The notes beneath the pieces are model-generated. The model was given only the letters and a program-made list of their open reading frames with translations. It was not told the DNA's origin and searched no databases. Positions 33,058 through 34,460 of a stretch of DNA of 34,460 bases are shown piece after piece. Within the stretch, counting starts at the first letter, position 1; every line of letters begins with the position of its first letter. This DNA comes from Oscillatoriales cyanobacterium CG2_30_44_21 (lineage in GTDB: Bacteria; Cyanobacteriota; Cyanobacteriia; Pseudanabaenales; Pseudanabaenaceae). The position numbers were made by a program, and so were the translations under genes. The stretch spans positions 5,822-40,281 of the forward strand of contig MNZA01000162.1 of assembly GCA_001873375.1 (NCBI GenBank), in the 5' to 3' direction.

Positions 33058-33102
33058 CCAATGATTGCAGTACGGCGCTTTGCGCCGTACTGCAATCATT
33101 GG
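33058..33102. repeat. Long perfect hairpin, TTT loop
   Basis: Perfect 21-base arms (33058-33078 and 33082-33102) surround TTT, with core ACGGCGC-TTT-GCGCCGT, 30 bases past the trpG stop codon (minus strand). Confidence 0.92.
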
Positions 33103-33109
33103 CTTGCTC

Positions 33110-33122
33110 AGCCGAAGGCTGG
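33110..33122. repeat. Short core hairpin, GAA loop
   Basis: CAGCC-GAA-GGCTG is a 5-bp stem, 10 bases from the trpG stop. Confidence 0.6.
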
Positions 33123-33132
33123 GAAAACATAC

Positions 33133-33732
33133 TTAGGGCTGGACGTTCAATCCTTTTAAGAAGTTTCTAAGTAAGTCTTTGCCTGCTTCCGTGAGAATGC
33201 TCTCAGGATGAAACTGCACTCCTTGAACATGGGGATATTGCTTATGGCGAACCCCCATAATTATGTCATCTTCAGTCCATGCTGTGACTTCGAGTGCGTC
33301 GGGGCAATTATTAGGATCAATGACGAGGCTGTGATAGCGCGTTGCTGTGAACGGATTGGCTAAACCAGCCAAAACTCCGACTCCAGTATGATAAATTTGT
33401 GATGTCTTGCCATGCATTAGATATGGTGCTGACACTACTTTGCCACCATACATCAGTCCCATACTCTGATGTCCAAGGCATACACCAAGTATGGGCGTAC
33501 TTGAGTCCATTGCTCTAATAATGTCTAGGGATACTCCTGCTTCTTCAGGGCGACCAGGACCTGGGGAGATGACAATCCCTGCGGGTGAAAGTTGTTTGAC
33601 TTCATTAATATTAATTTCGTCGTTTCTTTTAACTAATATTTCGCCCAAGTCTGGAAATTCGGGTAGTAACTCTCCGAGGTACTGGACGAGGTTATAGGTA
33701 AAGCTGTCGTAGTTATCAATAACGAGAATCAT
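33133..33732 (-). CDS. trpG: Glutamine amidotransferase of anthranilate or aminodeoxychorismate synthase
   Basis: This 199-residue amidotransferase supplies ammonia from glutamine to TrpE (tryptophan) or PabB (folate). Sequence does not separate the two roles, so pabA is the alternative name. Class I GATase motifs: [32 protein letters not shown], nucleophile Cys85 in [19 protein letters not shown], and His175/Glu177 in [10 protein letters not shown]. The start is the ATG at 33732. No trpE lies in the window, and folate genes (folP, folE) are far away at 4.8-6.5 kb. Confidence 0.93.
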   Translation of the reverse strand: MILVIDNYDSFTYNLVQYLGELLPEFPDLGEILVKRNDEININEVKQLSPAGIVISPGPGRPEEAGVSLDIIRAMDSSTPILGVCLGHQSMGLMYGGKVVSAPYLMHGKTSQIYHTGVGVLAGLANPFTATRYHSLVIDPNNCPDALEVTAWTEDDIIMGVRHKQYPHVQGVQFHPESILTEAGKDLLRNFLKGLNVQP

Positions 33733-33888
33733 GATGACGAATTTAACTTAATTACTAATTTTAGCAGTATGCATCAAGAGGGTAGATGAAACAATAAGGT
33801 ACAACTTGTCTACTTAATTACAGTGCTTTCAAAAATTTATCTACACTACTCAAATCATCGATGGTCTGAAACCACAATTAAGTTTAGG

Positions 33889-34257
33889 TTAATTTGAGCT
33901 TTTGTATTTAAGATTTTTAAAATATCTCAAAACTGGTTTCTCAACAAATTTATACATAATGTAAGAAGCTAGACAAGAAAGTAGTAAGGCAAAAAACAGA
34001 ATTAATATTTGTGTGTAAATATTGCTATTTAGCCTAGTACCAATATTTATTATCCTACCTCCTATGGGAATATGCAGAAGGTAAAGCGAATATGATAGCT
34101 CTCCTAAAAGGCTGAAGAAAAATATCTTTGGAAATTTTACAAAAGCAATAATCAGAGCTGTTGCTAAGCCAACAAAAGAGATTAACCAACCACTTCTAAA
34201 GTAGGAGGCTACCAAGGTAATCATAACCATAAATATCAGAAGTGTTGAATCAGACAT
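33889..34257 (-). pseudogene. C-terminal part of an acyltransferase-3 (OafA-like) membrane protein
   Basis: These 122 codons resemble the end of the OafA/acyltransferase-3 family: FFFSLLGELSYSLYLLHIPIGGRI, then a last membrane helix and the VEKPVLRYFK tail. Three or four hydrophobic segments are visible. Whole members have about 350 residues and ten helices, with catalytic His-containing motifs near the N-terminus, and none of that lies upstream. A TAG stops the frame four codons before the ATG at 34257. The gene is AT-rich with no HIP1 site. It is best read as a truncated relic, although translation from 34257 is possible. Confidence 0.55.
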
Positions 34258-34304
34258 GAAGTTATCCTAAAAGTAGACACAGTATTCCTGTAGAAAGCAT
34301 GATT

Positions 34305-34460
34305 TCAGCTTAAAGTCACTATCTTCCTAAACCAATGTACATAACTGATATTCTCACTCATGAATGCTTGTAAATACCTCAGTTTATCTAACATCTTACA
34401 GCCAAACTCTTTTGGTATCTCTACTAGTTCTAATAAAACATATGCTATTAAGCAAGTGTA
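34305..34460 (-). CDS. Partial unidentified open frame at the right edge
   Basis: On the minus strand a frame enters from beyond the window and runs 51 codons to the TGA at 34305-34307. The residues include LLELVEIPKEFGCKMLDKLR and SYVHWFRKIVTL. I do not recognise the family, and it may be chance or a relic. It is upstream of the acyltransferase fragment in a different frame, so the acyltransferase N-terminus is not simply displaced by a stop codon. Confidence 0.3.
   Translation of the reverse strand, partial: YTCLIAYVLLELVEIPKEFGCKMLDKLRYLQAFMSENISYVHWFRKIVTLS

Overview
The window looks like chromosomal DNA of a filamentous cyanobacterium, most likely close to Pseudanabaena. The HIP1 octamer GCGATCGC recurs throughout the core genes, and the gene content (YlqD, DUF1517, a kinase fused to WD40 repeats, ABC1 kinase, citramalate synthase, clpP-clpX) fits cyanobacteria. 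The genus is an inference from the style of the intergenic hairpins. No rRNA, tRNA, CRISPR array or intact transposase gene was seen.

Layout, left to right. 1-281: a small-gene or intergenic edge. 282-3137 (-): DUF1517 protein and CTP synthase. 3437-6489: cysE, a peroxiredoxin (bcp) overlapping or abutting folP, then folE convergent to folP, so two folate/pterin enzymes face each other. 7148-9751: a short-chain dehydrogenase, a small membrane protein, a protein with an RHH-like N-terminus and a second thiol peroxidase. 9845-10792: gene remnants (a ZorA/MotA-like fragment and a coiled-coil fragment). 10871-12493: an old yellow enzyme divergent from an ArsR regulator. 12638-16740 (-): a B12 radical SAM protein, YlqD and an acyl-activating ligase. 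17001-20951 (-): a DUF2079 membrane protein, then tatC and cimA, which overlap by four bases. 21250-23220 (+): acs. 23277-25098 (-): an ApaLI-like restriction-modification pair in AT-rich, HIP1-free DNA. 25348-29575 (-): an ABC1 kinase and a kinase with WD40 repeats. 30043-32095 (+): clpP-clpX. 32166-33732 (-): a degenerate metallo-beta-lactamase-fold protein and trpG/pabA. The right edge holds a truncated acyltransferase and an unidentified partial frame.

The most unusual feature is the DNA between the genes. Around forty inverted repeats sit almost exclusively in intergenic gaps. Most share a GC-rich core closing a three-base loop (GC-NNN-GC, often GC-GNA-GC), but the outer arms differ at each site and can be perfect for 20 to 32 bp. 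They usually lie within a few bases of stop codons, in several cases contain the stop codon, and are absent inside the tight operons. Comparing copies that share a flank suggests that arms grow by copying one flank in inverted orientation. One pair of copies has the loop flipped relative to identical flanks. These may be bidirectional terminators in part, but their uniform core, unshared arms and partial homology suggest a mobile or self-extending palindrome family.
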